64,000 nt of DNA from Tridacna crocea (taxonomy: Eukaryota > Mollusca > Bivalvia > Cardiida > Cardiidae): contig OX031058.1 in the NCBI GenBank assembly GCA_943736015.1, positions 21,849,001-21,913,000 of the forward strand, written 5' to 3'. Shown here piece by piece: positions 1-11,177 of the stretch. Each line of letters opens with the position of its first letter. Within the stretch, counting starts at the first letter, position 1. The position numbers and the translations under genes were made by a program. The notes beneath the pieces are model-generated. The model was not told where the DNA came from. It saw only the letters and a list, made by a program, of their open reading frames with translations, and did not search any database.

Positions 1-59
1 AAAAAAATTAAGATTTTGCTGAAAAGATTTTTTTGTATGCTGTCAAATGATGTTCTCAA

Positions 60-335
60 AATCATTTCAGTTATATTAAGGTGGCCAGTGCACCTATCCA
101 TACTTTATCTGAGTTCCTTTTAACAGTAATTTACACAATATTCCAACGAACCCACTGAGTTCTTTCCCACATAACCATTGTCAAAACAATGATCAGTAGA
201 GAGAGGAACGAATCCTATGGCAAAGACTATCAAAAATCCTAGGAAAAAAAAAAGCCTTAGCTAGGGATTTCATCTAGCAAGTCCCTGGTTTCAAGCCTTG
301 CAAGTTATCAACTGAGAAGCAGTAGATAAGGTGGA
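60..335 (-). mobile_element. tRNA-headed SINE
   Basis: Body words TCCCACATAACCATTGTC, AATGATCAGTAGAGAGAGG and AATCCTATGGCAAAGACTAT are shared by all body copies here; decayed tRNA-like head near 255-335. POLE2 intron 8. Confidence 0.65.
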
Positions 336-366
336 TAAGAAATTACTGACATCAACAAAAGGATAC

Positions 367-423
367 TGCTTTTGTCAGGTCCAGCTGCACCACACCTGTT
401 GGATCTTCCAGAAACCACTTACC
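367..423 (-). CDS. POLE2: POLE2 coding exon 8 (last in window)
   Basis: Residues 190-208, GKWFLEDPTGVVQLDLTKA, the most conserved OB-fold strand pair. Acceptor TCTACAG/GGTAAG, donor AAAGCA/GTATCC. The next exon is beyond the left edge. Note that the exon itself opens with GGTAAGT, which looks like a donor but lies directly after the acceptor. Confidence 0.94.
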
Positions 424-3400
424 CTGTAGAAACATATAGAACGCATTATCTCGTTTTAACCCTTTGGCTGCTAAGTGTAAGTAAATGACCTTGTGTGGAG
501 AGTGTAGATCAAAATCAGACTGCACAGAACATGCAGTCTGATCTTGGATCTACACTGCCCAACAAGGAGACATTATTCCCCAAAACATACCTTTGAAGCA
601 GCAATATTTGGCACAACTAAATGAGCTTTTGTGGACGATGTAGATCAAGATAAGACTGCACAGAACATGCAGTCTGATCTTGGATCTACACTGCACAATA
701 TGGAGACATTATTCCCCAAAACATAACTTTGAAACAGCAATATTTGGGTTATTAATATTGAACTGAAAATTTTATTTTTAGTTATTTAGCACAATAAGGG
801 TTAACAATGTTTACAGAAGTGGACTTTGAAAAAAGCATCATTGTAAAATATAGAATCTGAATTCGAGGCATGCTCTTGGAAAACAGGATTTGATGCATCT
901 CCCAGATACATTAAACCAAGCAATTTGTTGCATGATAGTGATAGATATTAAAAATAACTTTTATCTAACAAACTGCTAAATCCTAGAGTAGAATCGTCCT
1001 TGGATATGCAGAAAATCACCAAATGCTATATCTGACTGCAAAGCAGGGCTCCAGATTAAGGCATGTCCATGGACTCCTGTCTTCTAAATCTATTTTTGGT
1101 TCGATTTGATTTTTCCACTGAAAATATTGACTACTGCGCATGCACAATTGGCTTCCTATAGAAATTGTTACTAAATTGTCGCTTGTTGAACAAAATCACG
1201 AAGTATGTAAGCGCTCACTTATCTATATAATAGGCTAATTCTCCATGTGTGACTTTGATTTGGTGGCTTTCTTCACTTCAAAATTAAATTTCAAAATGTC
1301 ATTTGACTGGCTATGACAACATCTTCACTTTTGTATAAACTCTGCTAGTCCAAAAAGATTCACTTGATGTAAGAGGTAAATTATAGAAAACAATTACTTA
1401 TCATCCTACTAAGCTGATCTCATTTATTGAATAAATCATATTTACACTGTCCTGGGCGACAAAACTTTAACTGTATCAAAACAGAAAGCATTTACTGACA
1501 ACAAATTCGAAATTCTAAAGAAGCCTTTAGAAAACGTTGTGGGAGAAGGAGAAAATGCTGGTAACCAGTATTTTCTCCTTATCCCACGTTTTCTGTCCTT
1601 CACAGAACAAATTTCAAATTTTTAGTCACTTTTATTTTGTCTTCGGCAAATGCTTTCGATTTGGACAAACCTAAAATTTTGTCCTTTGGTAATTAGTAAA
1701 TAAGTGAGAAAACATTGAGAAAACAAGATAATGCTGATTACCAGCATGATCTCTATCATCTCTATTCCTAGAAAAAATCATACCTTGTGATACAAACAAG
1801 GCTGGAAAAGACAAGAAACAAACAAACCTCCCTCATCTGTGTCAACATTCCTAGGACTATGACCTCTCCGAGTTTAGCTGTTGTGCCGAGTAAATATTCT
1901 ATAGGTTTCAACTGAAACAGGTAAATTATCAAGCCTCAATGATATATACAAGTAATCATCCATTATGTTTTGAATAAAATTATAAACTACCAATTTGATT
2001 TCCTCAGACTCTTTCCTCATTTTAGTCTCTTGTGCTAATTGGAAGCATGCCAAAATAGAACCTGTGCACCATTTGTATTTTGATTTAACATTATCTATAT
2101 TGTTGGAAAAAGAGAAGTGCTGCAGCTTGGTAGCCTGCAATTTCTCTTTTTCATACAATGTTTTCAGTAGTTTTTCAAGGACATGTCTTAACTAAAACCA
2201 AATCTATTTTACAATCTGTATTATGTTTCCATCAAGGACAAGAGGGCCAAGATGGCCCTGGATCACTCACCTGAATTTCTGAGGACCATAGCCAATTTTT
2301 TTTTGGACGTATTGGAACACAGGAAACAAAATCATTATTTTGCCAAGCAATTTTCAAAAGGTCACCCGTAAAACTCATTTCAAAATCTGACCAGCAGTTT
2401 CAGAAAAGAAGAATTTTTAAGAATTTCTCAATTTCCATATAGTGCAAGAAGCCCCCATTCACCAGAGCCATGTTTCTTGACCTATCAATATTTCGCCAAT
2501 TTCTTTTGAAAAGGGTCATTCAAGGAAAATTTCTGTGAAATCATTTTCAAAACTGACAAGCCGTTTCAGAGAAGAAGAACTTTCGAGAATTTCTTCATGT
2601 CTCTATAGTGCAAGTAGCCCCCATTCACCAGAGCCATATTTCTTGACAGATCAAAATTTTGCGAACAGTTTTTGAAAAGGGTCACCCAAGGAACATCTCT
2701 GCGAAATTACTTTGAAATCTGGCCAGCGGTTTCAGAGAAGAAGATTTTTAAAGAATTTCTTAGAAAATTCCATTTGGTTGCCACAGCAACCAGAGTTTTT
2801 GATGGAATCAAAGTCTGTGAACACTTTGGCCCAGCAGTTTAGGAGAAGTTGATGTTTAAAGAATTGTTGATGACGAATGACTGAAGACGGACACCGGGTG
2901 ATCCTAAAAGCTCCCCTTGAGCATGTTGAGCTCAGGTGAGCTAAAAAGTGTAGAATCAAGTCTTTAAGTACATAATTTTTTTTAAAAGCTTTTTTATCAG
3001 CAGTATCTATTATTCCATAGAGACATTAAACTTATCCATATTTCTTGGGTCACTAAAATGTCCCTTGTCCCACAGATGCCTCCCTTTTTCAGCCTCTGGC
3101 TGGGAATCAATCCTAGGATAAAAGTTTCACATCCCACAACTTGATCAAAGCACAACAAGGGAATTTGTATGCAAAGTGGGATATTGGTAATCATCTTCTG
3201 CAAAATGAAGGATAATCGTTTGCTTGCTTGCTTGGTGTATGCTAGGGTGCAGCATAGGTAATCATTCTATTGCAAAATGAACTATGTAGGATAAACCTTT
3301 GCTTCCTTGTTGGTGTTTAACACCATTTTGGTACATTCTTTCAGTCAAGTAACTGCAAGCAGTGCTACTATCTATGCTCTCCCAGACTTATTTTTTATTT

Positions 3401-6400
3401 TTACTTTGCATCACACTCTCATATCACTGACTGCTCTCCTACATTGACATCATAACAATGATCCACATTGAGACTGGAATGAATCCTATCCTTACAGAGC
3501 ATGGCTGTGCTGGAATCTAACGACTCCTGATTAATCAGCCCTCTATAAAAGAGAACTAAGCATTTGGACTGTGCATAAATGATTGTAAACACTATCATAG
3601 AACAATGATCTGAGCCATGCTATGGTAAAATGAGGTTTAATACATCTCCTTGATGCTTTGTACTAAGACAGGCATCATTTAACCCATTACTATTCAATCC
3701 CTACTTTTGACGACCCTGAGAAAGAAGCCTTTAGAAAACATTGTAGGAAAAGGAGAAAATGCTGGTAACCAGCATTTTCTCCTTTTCCCACAATGTTCTC
3801 TACCCTTCACAAAACAAATTTCAAATTTTCAGTCACTTTTATGTTGTCGTCTGCAAATGCTTTCGATTTAGACAAGCCTAAAATAATGTCGTTTGGTAAT
3901 GAGTTAACTATAGATCCGTAAAATCCATTTTATCTGACAACTAACAGAGTTATGTGGTAGACTTGTCCTTTGAGATTCAGATATATGAACAAAAGCGGAA
4001 AGTTTTGACTTGAAGACTATGCAGGCTGACATGGGTTGATAATTTTTGTAGATGAATTGAGTTCCCTTTTTCAAAGTGCATGGCTATTTTATGTGAACAC
4101 TACCTGAAACTTTTTACTTTCTTCTGGCATACTTCCAATAGCAGGAGGTGTGAAAAGATCATGTCTTAATGTTCTCTGAAATGATAAAAACAACTTCTTC
4201 ATATAAAAATAACATATAAAAATATGTATTTAAAATACTTAGACTAGTACGTAGGCAAAAAAGTTGCAGATGACATAAAAAAAGGTTAAACAGTAAAAAA
4301 AAATACAAGAGCTCTGCAAAGCGGAGCATATATGCCTGGCGGGGCTAGATGGTGAAAGAGCTTAAAATAAAAAACGCCTGCAGGTATCCAAGTTTTAAAA
4401 GTCACATGCACAAATACACATCAAAGAGATTCACTGCGGTAAGTGTGAACTTCCAATGAAAACTGTTGGAGTTGCGCACACAAGAAATTGCTAATAGGCG
4501 GACGGACAGACAGACAGAAGACCAGGGCCGTAACATAAAACGACCCTTCCAGCGTATAAAAACACTGTAGGGAAAGGAGAAAACACTGTTTACATAATCT
4601 GTGTTAGTCAACAGCAATATCTGAATGAATAGATCTACATAAATACCTGATGTAAAATTGTATATCTGTCTCGAAACAAGCTGGCTTTATCATTTGCATT
4701 ACCATGTAGACATGGAGGTGGCAGTGCAAGGTTGTTGTTTCTAAATGAAATGAAGATAGAAAGAAACATGCTGACAAACTGACTATTAGAAATTTGCTTT
4801 ACAAAGAGACTCCATATTCTTAGTCTAGTCTTCATCTGAGTTGGCTGCAAAATCAGCATAGTTACAGTCAGCCGTCAAAGAGACAGTTTTTAAACTTAGG
4901 TTTGTTAGATTCTATTCTATTTTAACCAGATTACAAAATTAAATATTTTTCTTAAGCATAATTCTTTTTTCTTTTAAACCCTGAACTTTATCAACCCTGA
5001 GGAAAACATGAAAACATTGTGGGAAAAAGAGAAAATGCTGGTTACCAGCACTTCGTCCTTTTTCCACAAAGGTTTTTCATCTTTTCAAAACAACACCCTA
5101 TCATGCAATCAATATTTATACTGTTGTCTGCAAATGCTTCCATTTCAACAAGTCTAAAATTTTGTTGTTTGTCACAGGGTTTAAAATCTGTATTGTTGTA
5201 TTATCATGATCAAGAGAATCATCCATGTTTTTGTACCATATCACGAAGTATAACTGGATATACTTTCAGACCTCCAGATAGAGGGAGTGATTGTGATTTC
5301 AAACTTGAATATAATAATCATTCTCATCTAAACCCTATGTTGTGGGTAGTCATTAGATTCGTCTCGATGAGACGATTCTAAAGAGTACCCACAACATAGG
5401 GTTTGGAAGAGAAATAACGGATTTCGAATACCATCACTCCCTCATATCTGGAACTCTGTACTTTAATCAGCTCAAACAAATAGCTGAGTCTCAAAGTGTG
5501 CAGAAAAACATTAGAATGCAAGGTCATCCAGTCTAAACTTCATCTATACTCTTTTCAAGAAATGTCACAGGTTGTGACTAGCAGAAGGGACCTAATAAAT
5601 TTGTACAATTTTGCATAGTCAAGCTCTACTAATTAACCTTTCATAAAACAATTCCAAGTTTTAACAACCCTGATGAAGAAAACTTGTTACTACCATTTTC
5701 CTCATTTACCACAATGTTTTCCACACCATCAGACAGAAATAACCATTTGAGGTACAGTTAATTTGTCATCTGCAAATGCTTTCAATTTGATCCTGCTCAA
5801 AGTTCTGTGGTTTAGTATAGAGTTAACTGCCTACTAAAGAGGGCAAACTTTTAGACTGTAAAGCGTAGTCAGGGAGTCTGGTCTCAGTCTAAAATATTTG
5901 CAAGGAAAATCAAAGCCGGTAAATAACTGAAAATAAGCTGAATAATTTTTTGAAGAAAAACATGCATACATACTGTATAAATTTCTTCCTCTCTCTAACA
6001 TATGTGTATCTTGGCACTGAAAATCCATCTATCACAGAAAATATTTTGTCACTGCAATAAACAATATGCTAAACTCATAACTCGTTACCAAACACCAAAA
6101 TTTTAGACTTGTCCAAATTGAAAGTATTTGCAGATAACAAAACAAATGTGACTCAAAAATTGAAACTTGACTACAGAAAAGTAGAATAGATTGTGGGAAA
6201 AGGACAAAATACTGGTTACCCGTATTTTCTCCTTTTCCCACAATTTTTCCTACAGGCTCCTTTCTCATAGTTGTTAAAACTCGCGATTGTATGGTAAAGA
6301 ATTTAACTGAATATGGACTAAATGATTAATAAGGCCCCTTGAAAACAAAAATGAACCCCTTTCTACAGAATGTGATGCTTCACTTCAATGAACCTGAAAA

Positions 6401-9102
6401 AAAAAAAAAAAAAAAAAGATTTTTGAAAATATTGTGGATAAAGGAGAAGTTAAAGATAACCATTTCAAACTGTATCAATACTGACATATGCCAATGAAAT
6501 CAAGATGGAAAAGTCTGAACCTTTTTTATTTGGCATGATAGTTACAAACAAGAGCTTTGCCAAGCTGTGCATGTACACCCAAAGGAGCTTAAGCATTCTC
6601 AGTGGAATGGGTTAAAATCTAGAACGCCTGCAGATATCCAAATTTTAAAAGTCACATGTATAACTACACATCATAGAGATAATTATATTGCTTCAAGTTT
6701 GAACTTATCCCAATGAAAACTGTTGTAGGAGTTACACACACAACGAATTGTTAACTGCCTGACGAATGACTGGGGCAATGACATAATCCAACCCTTTGGG
6801 CATATATAACATGAGGATTGGCCAAGAAAAAATTTGCAAATATCCATTGCAACATCTTTCTCTGAGATAGGAATGAAATGGAAAATTGTGACAAGAGTCC
6901 AGCATCTATATTTCAATATTCCCATGGTTCATACCTAAACACAGCGGACCTAAAGGACATCATTATCTGCCTTCTGAAAAAGGCAACACCAGCAGACTGA
7001 CTGGCCTAAAAATCTATCATTAACCCTTTCCCAAACAACAAAATTTTAGACTGGTCCAAATTGAAAGCACTTGCAGACGACAAAATAAATGTAACTCAAA
7101 AATTGAAAATTGTTTCCAGTAAGGTAGAAAACATTGTGGGAAAAGGAGACAATGCTGGTTACCAGCATTGTCTCCTTTACCCACAATGTTTTCAAAATGC
7201 TTCTACCTTAGGGTCGTAAAAACTAGGGATTGTTTGGTAAAGAGTTAAGTACAATTATACTGTGTTGACTGGGGAATGACACCAGTACAAAATGACAAAC
7301 TAAAATGAAATGGAAAGGAGTGCTGTAAACTTGTGTATATTTGGCACAAGAAATTTTCAAATAGATGGAGGGCAGATGATGTGGCAATCCAAAGTAGGAT
7401 GACCATGCCAAAGCCCCTTTACATGCATTACAGCAGAAACATGATATTGGCTGTGTGTACAAACCCCTTTCATCTAGTATTTTTTTTATACCTACTTGCG
7501 TATTTTTGTTATTCTTAAATCACAGAAAAATTATATAAATCTATATACATGTATCTATACAGGTAACAGATTCAATATACATCTATAAAAAAAAAACTAC
7601 TGTTGGTGTTTTTTGTCTTTTTCCATTATAAAAGTAATGTCTGATTTTGTTGGACAATTAGTCAATCCTTATACAAAGCTATTACTTTTCTTCATCCTGT
7701 TCTGCATTGCATTCTTGAACTGCAGTTTCACAGATAATCTTGTCTATCAGTGGTGATGACACTGTAAAGGACAAAACAAACACATCTCCATTTTCACCCT
7801 TTCCCAAATGAATCCTTGTTTAAAGACCTTGATGGAGAAGGCCTTTAACCCTTTACTACACAATCTTTACTTTAACCCTTTCCCAAATAAGCCCTGGTTT
7901 TTAAGTGTCTGCAGTAAAAGTCTTTTGAAAACACTGTGCTCGTTACGAGCAATTTCTCCTTTTCCCACAGTGTTTTCTACCCTTTTTGAGAACTTTCTGC
8001 CATTTTCTCCAAATCTGAAATTATCGTCTGCAAACTCTTCTGGTTTGGAAGTGTCCAAAATTTGTCGTTTAGGAAAGGGTTAAACAACCCTAAGGAAAAG
8101 GCCTTATGAAACATTGGGGGAAAATGAGAAGATGTCCGTAACCAGCATTTTTTTCCTTTTCATACAATTTTTTCTATACCCTTCCACAAGCAATTTTAAA
8201 AAATTGAGTCACATTTATCTTGTCATCTGCAACTGCTTGCAAATTGGACAATTCTAAAAATTTGACATGCGGTGAAGGTTTAAATCACTGTGATAATAAG
8301 AAAAAAGAAGATCTACATTTTTAAAGATAAGTTTCATTGTGTATAGTTTGTATGTGCCAAGTTTAATCTGTCATCTGCAATTGCTCTTAATAATGGCAAG
8401 TCTGAAATTTTGTCATCTTGTAAAGAGTTAAATACATTGTAGATGCGTTTCAGAATCTAAAACTCAGCAAGATTCTTTACAAAACAAATGTTGATAGCGC
8501 TCCTAGAACTGAGCATTTAAGAAAAAAGGTGAAGATTTGAAAAAAGAATGAAGCCATAATTATGAAATCACTTACAAGGTTGTTTCTGTACTATTTCTAT
8601 GATCTTGTCCAACCATTCACTACAGTCTTCTTCATCTACTTGAGTCAGGACTTCCACCAAGTAGCGACTTGCCTCGCTGCAAAGAAAATAACTCATCATA
8701 TTTTCATCTTTTAACCCATTACCACACAATCCCTAGTTTTGACAACCCTGAGAAATAAGCCTTTAGGAAAGATTGTGGGAAAAGAAGAAAATGCTAGTAA
8801 CCAGTATTTTCTCCTTTTCTCACAATGTTTTCTATCCTTCACAAAACAAATTTCAAATTTTCAGTCACTTATATTTTGTCTTCTGCAAATGCTTTCGATT
8901 TGGACAAGCCAAAAATTTTGTCATTTGGTAATGATTTAACCCTGTAATAAACATTATTACAATCTTGTTTCAACTCGTTACCAAATACTAAATAACAAAA
9001 TCTTGAACGGCAGTCCAAATTCAAAGCATTTGCAGACGTCAAAATAACTATGAATAAAAACTTGAAATTTGAATTGGAAAGGTTAGAAAACACTTTCCAA
9101 AC

Positions 9103-9165
<63 letters not shown>

Positions 9166-9996
9166 CATCAAAGGAAGCTGCAATAACCTATCTTTCGACT
9201 GACAATATTGGGGAAAAAATTTCTGCAATAATTCACAGTACACGCTTCTTCCACTTTCGGTTATCCAAAAAGAGGCCCTGTTTGTACACAAGGCATGTAC
9301 ATGCATATTTCTAATGCACGACAGTAAAATAACTAGGTCAACAATGAAACCAAGTAAAATATATTTGAAGGTGCAAATGATATAAGATAATGAAAATTTA
9401 GTTTAATAATTTTCAACTTGAACGGTAAGAGAAACAGAATGTTTGTTTTGTAAAACTGATCCGCTACTGGGGACGATTCGATACTGGTGACCAAGCTGTA
9501 GCTTTAACAAGGGCCAATAAACTGAAGTGTCTAATGTAATATGTAGCTACCTCAGTTGCTTCCAAGTGGTCAATCTTTTATGAACGGGCGTATCTGCTGG
9601 CCCAGAAATTGAAACCTGCAGGGGAAGCCGTGCATTTTTATTTCACATTCAAAAATAAAACAAGTAGAGTATAAACCATGTGTTTACTCATGTAAACATT
9701 CTACCAGGACCTTAAAAAAGTATCCAAAATGTTGATTGTGTACTATTCATGATACATCCAGTCTGCACCGAACTTCTACGGGCCGACTTTATTATGGGTC
9801 GAATTTATCATGGGCCGAAATCGTAATGGGCCGACAGTGTTATTTGAGGCAATGTCCTGTTACCTAGAAATGTTGTACAAATACATGTAATTAACTTTTA
9901 AGTTGAATTTAATCACATGTAGGTTATTAAATACCTGCGAAGAGACAATCCGTGCATTTTGAAAGAAGAGGTAATTTGAGATTTCAGTTTGGACAT
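367..9996 (-). CDS. POLE2: DNA polymerase epsilon subunit 2 (partial, coding exons 1-8)
   Basis: B subunit of the replicative DNA polymerase epsilon holoenzyme, nuclear, acting in leading-strand synthesis and origin firing. Coding exons on the minus strand: 9996-9935, 8676-8576, 7761-7686, 6051-5974, 4740-4647, 4175-4104, 1911-1828 and 423-367. All have AG acceptors and GT donors, and the phases agree at every junction. Joined they give 208 residues with no stop. Seen in the product: FKMHGLSLRSEASRYL near the start, then IIEIVQKQPLSSPLID, SVPRYTYVRERKKF, SLFRDRYTILHQRTLRH, LFTPPAIGS and WFLEDPTGVVQLDLTKA. From memory of the family these follow vertebrate POLE2 in order and without gaps: the N-terminal helical domain, then the start of the OB fold. 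The inactive phosphodiesterase half, about 315 residues, must lie left of position 1. The start codon is the only ATG placing the conserved FK.HGL motif about 12 residues in. Introns hold SINEs and palindromic MITEs. Confidence 0.96.
456..804. mobile_element. TTAA-bounded element with two copies of the GATCAGACTGCACA hairpin
   Basis: TTAACCCTTTGGCTGCTAAG at the left, AGCACAATAAGGGTTAA at the right. Two tandem units of about 129 bp each hold a stem TGTAGATCAAGATAAGACTG / CAGTCTGATCTTGGATCTAC around AACATG. Its left edge is 32 bp on the acceptor side of POLE2 exon 8. Confidence 0.7.
1515..1698 (+). mobile_element. Palindromic TTAA MITE, 5' truncated
   Basis: Core largely intact (GTTGTGGGAGAAGGAGAAAA); right TTAA mutated to GTAA. 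Beside POLE2 exon 7. Confidence 0.75.
1828..1911 (-). CDS. POLE2: POLE2 coding exon 7
   Basis: Residues 162-189, LKPIEYLLGTTAKLGEVIVL followed by GMLTQMRE: start of the OB fold. Acceptor TTTCAG/TTGAA, donor GGGAG/GTTTGT. Confidence 0.95.
2231..2944 (+). mobile_element. Helitron-like repeat with internal 180-bp tandem units
   Basis: Starts near CAAGGACAAGAGGGCC. Three units of about 180 bp share AAAAGGGTCA...CAAGGAA, CAG(C/A)(G/A)GTTTCAGA and CCCCCATTCACCAGAGCCAT. Ends with the stem GAGC-ATGTT-GAGCTC and AGCTAA, the same terminal word as the 33-kb element. Lies in the POLE2 intron between exons 6 and 7. Confidence 0.55.
3290..3500 (-). mobile_element. SINE body, decayed
   Basis: GGTGTTTAACACCATTTTGG, TCACTGACTGCTCTCCTACA and GGAATGAATCCTATCC. 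Confidence 0.5.
3679..3907 (+). mobile_element. Palindromic TTAA MITE, full (229 bp)
   Basis: TTAACCCATTACTATTCAAT to TTTGGTAATGAGTTAA; both TTAA kept. Core GCTGGTAACCAGC intact. POLE2 intron 6. Confidence 0.92.
3950..4080 (+). repeat. CAGCCT...AGGCTG hairpin repeat, partial
   Basis: Shares GCAGGCTGACATGGGTTGAT, TTTTGTAGATGAATTGAG and AAAGTGCATGGCT with the 53.6-kb copy. Confidence 0.45.
4104..4175 (-). CDS. POLE2: POLE2 coding exon 6
   Basis: Residues 138-161 (RTLRHDLFTPPAIGS and on). Acceptor TTTCAG/AGAAC, donor TTTCAG/GTAGTG. Starts and ends in phase 0. Confidence 0.95.
4647..4740 (-). CDS. POLE2: POLE2 coding exon 5
   Basis: Residues 106-137, ending ASLFRDRYTILHQ, a strongly conserved POLE2 stretch. 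Acceptor CATTTAG/AAACA, donor CATCAG/GTATTT. Confidence 0.95.
4974..5184 (+). mobile_element. Palindromic TTAA MITE, diverged
   Basis: TTAAACCCTGAAC...CACAGGGTTTAA; core GCTGGTTACCAGC kept. Confidence 0.7.
5274..5451. mobile_element. 178-bp MITE with a central hairpin
   Basis: TIRs CCAGATAGAGGGAGTGAT and, inverted, CCAGATATGAGGGAGTGAT. Centre 5330-5404 is a second inverted repeat (AAACCCTATGTTGTGGGTA and complement) with a smaller GATTCGTCTC hairpin in the loop. In a POLE2 intron. Confidence 0.7.
5633..5826 (+). mobile_element. Palindromic TTAA MITE, old copy
   Basis: Both TTAA present; core palindrome largely lost, right arm GTCATCTGCAAATGCTTTCA clear. Confidence 0.65.
5974..6051 (-). CDS. 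POLE2: POLE2 coding exon 4
   Basis: Residues 80-106, containing FSVIDGFSVPRYTYVRERKK. Acceptor ATTGCAG/TGAC, donor ATACA/GTATGT. One end of a MITE lies about 25 bp on the acceptor side. Confidence 0.94.
6077..6306 (-). mobile_element. Palindromic TTAA MITE, full
   Basis: Core decayed at the centre (GGTTACCCG). Left end 25 bp from the POLE2 exon 4 acceptor. Confidence 0.85.
7020..7248 (-). mobile_element. Palindromic TTAA MITE, full (229 bp)
   Basis: TTAACCCTTTCCCAAACAAC ... GGTAAAGAGTTAA; core carries matched GGAGACAATG/CATTGTCTCC changes in both arms. Confidence 0.92.
7686..7761 (-). CDS. POLE2: POLE2 coding exon 3
   Basis: Residues 55-80 (LSSPLIDKIICETAVQECNA). Acceptor TTTACAG/TGTC, donor GAAAA/GTAATA. 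Phase matches exons 2 and 4. Confidence 0.94.
7872..8083 (+). mobile_element. Palindromic TTAA MITE, subfamily B
   Basis: TTAACCCTTTCCCAAATAAG...GTTTAGGAAAGGGTTAA; core centre GCTCGTTACGAGC; left arm shortened. Confidence 0.85.
8080..8283 (+). mobile_element. Palindromic TTAA MITE, decayed
   Basis: Shares the TTAA with the preceding copy; core and arms diverged. Followed by a right-arm fragment at 8361-8431. Confidence 0.65.
8576..8676 (-). CDS. POLE2: POLE2 coding exon 2
   Basis: Residues 21-55. Acceptor TTTGCAG/CGAGG, donor CCTT/GTAAGT. Contains EASRYLVEVL and WLDKIIEIVQKQP of the N-terminal helical domain. A palindromic MITE starts 34 bp on the acceptor side. Confidence 0.95.
8711..8939 (+). 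mobile_element. Palindromic TTAA MITE, full (229 bp)
   Basis: Both TTAA kept; core GCTAGTAACCAGT. POLE2 intron 1, 34 bp from exon 2. Confidence 0.9.
8967..9104 (-). mobile_element. Palindromic TTAA MITE, half
   Basis: Long arm only; cut at the palindrome by the (GA)n tract. Confidence 0.7.
9105..9162 (+). repeat. (GA)n microsatellite
   Basis: About 28 GA units; truncates a minus-oriented MITE at its palindrome. Confidence 0.98.
9935..9996 (-). CDS. POLE2: POLE2 coding exon 1
   Basis: Encodes residues 1-20 plus two bases of codon 21 (MSKLKSQITSSFKMHGLSLR). Donor reads CGCAG/GTATTT on the minus strand. The initiator ATG is at 9996-9994. A large transposon begins 55 bp upstream. Confidence 0.92.
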
Positions 9997-10107
9997 TTTG
10001 TATGTATCGATTTTCGCGCATTTTTTGTTAGTAAACAAACTAATTTCCGTCGGGTATGTGTATTCCCCGGCCCCAATCGAAAATTTAGGCTATAATTCCC
10101 GGCCCTA

Positions 10108-10710
10108 ACGGCCCCCCCTAGCTAAATATTTTATTTTTAGGTCAAATTTCATCAAATTAGCACCAAATTGTAGCATAGGTAATAACCTTTATAATGGTAT
10201 ATAGAAACTTGGTTTTTGCGCATATATAGTTGTGTTATAAGCGTTTGAAATTAGCCATTTTTTTGCTAGAGCATGTAGTGTTTTTTTTTAGAAATAAAAA
10301 TCCGGCCCCTATAGCTAAATACTTTATTTATCGGTCAAATTTAATAAAATAAGCACCAAATTGTAGCTTATATAATAACCTTTCTCGTGGTATATAGAAA
10401 CTTGATTCTACATGAATGTGTAGTTGTGTCAGAAGTGTTTGAAATTCGTCTATTTTTTGCTGAAGCGTGTTGTAATTTTGTTAGAGATAAAAATCCGGCC
10501 CCTCTACCTAAAAATTTTAATTCTTGGTCAAATTAAATAAAATTAGCACCAAATTATTAGCTGAGGTAATAACCTTTCTATGGTATAAAAAAAAGTTGAC
10601 TTTTCGTGCATGTTACGTTGTGATAAAAGCGTTTGAAATTCGTTATTTTTTTTGGGGGGGGGGGGGGGGGTTAAAACGTGTCCTAATTTTTTCGATATAA
10701 AGAGACGGCC
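10108..10710 (+). repeat. Left subterminal tandem array (about 3 units)
   Basis: Units start at CCGGCCCCTATAGCTAAAT-like words near 10108, 10303 and 10500 and contain AGCACCAAATT and GTGTTTGAAATTCG. A run of 18 or so G interrupts the third. Confidence 0.8.
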
Positions 10711-10831
10711 CCTATATAGATCTATTCAAAGCTCTTTTCTCCCTTGATTTAAATAAAAATGATATCATTCTATAGTCCTTGAGTAAAGCTTCCGAATGAT
10801 ACGAAGAAAATGAAAATTGACGCATGTTGGG

Positions 10832-11060
10832 TTAACTCATTACCAAACGACAAAATATTAGGTTTGTCCAAATCAAAAGCATTTGCAGACGACAAAATAA
10901 AAGTGACTGACAATTTGAAATTTGTTTTGTAAAGGGTAGAAAACATTGTGGAAAAAGGAGAAAATGCTGGTTACCAGCATTTTCTCCTTTTTCTACAATG
11001 TTTTCTACAGGCTTCCTTCTCAGTGGCGTCAAAAGTATGGATTGTGTGCTAATGGGTCAA
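10832..11060 (-). mobile_element. Palindromic TTAA MITE, full (229 bp)
   Basis: TTAACTCATTACCAAACGAC to GCTAATGGGTCAA; core perfect at GCTGGTTACCAGC. Nested in the 10-13 kb transposon. Confidence 0.92.
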
Positions 11061-11177
11061 TTACAGGGATGTATACGGTCCATGTTTAAAATAGAGACTC
11101 GAGGTTCACCAAATACGCTTTCAATTGATTGAGAGAACCTTTTGTTTCATTTTCATATGTTATGAGGAAAGTATAAA

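Noticed and set aside
8869-9314. ORFs rich in LSLSLS or RERERE
   Set aside because: Translations of the (GA)n microsatellite.
9560-9640. Additional POLE2 exon between exons 1 and 2
   Set aside because: Frames contain stops and exons 1 and 2 already join in phase with the family sequence.
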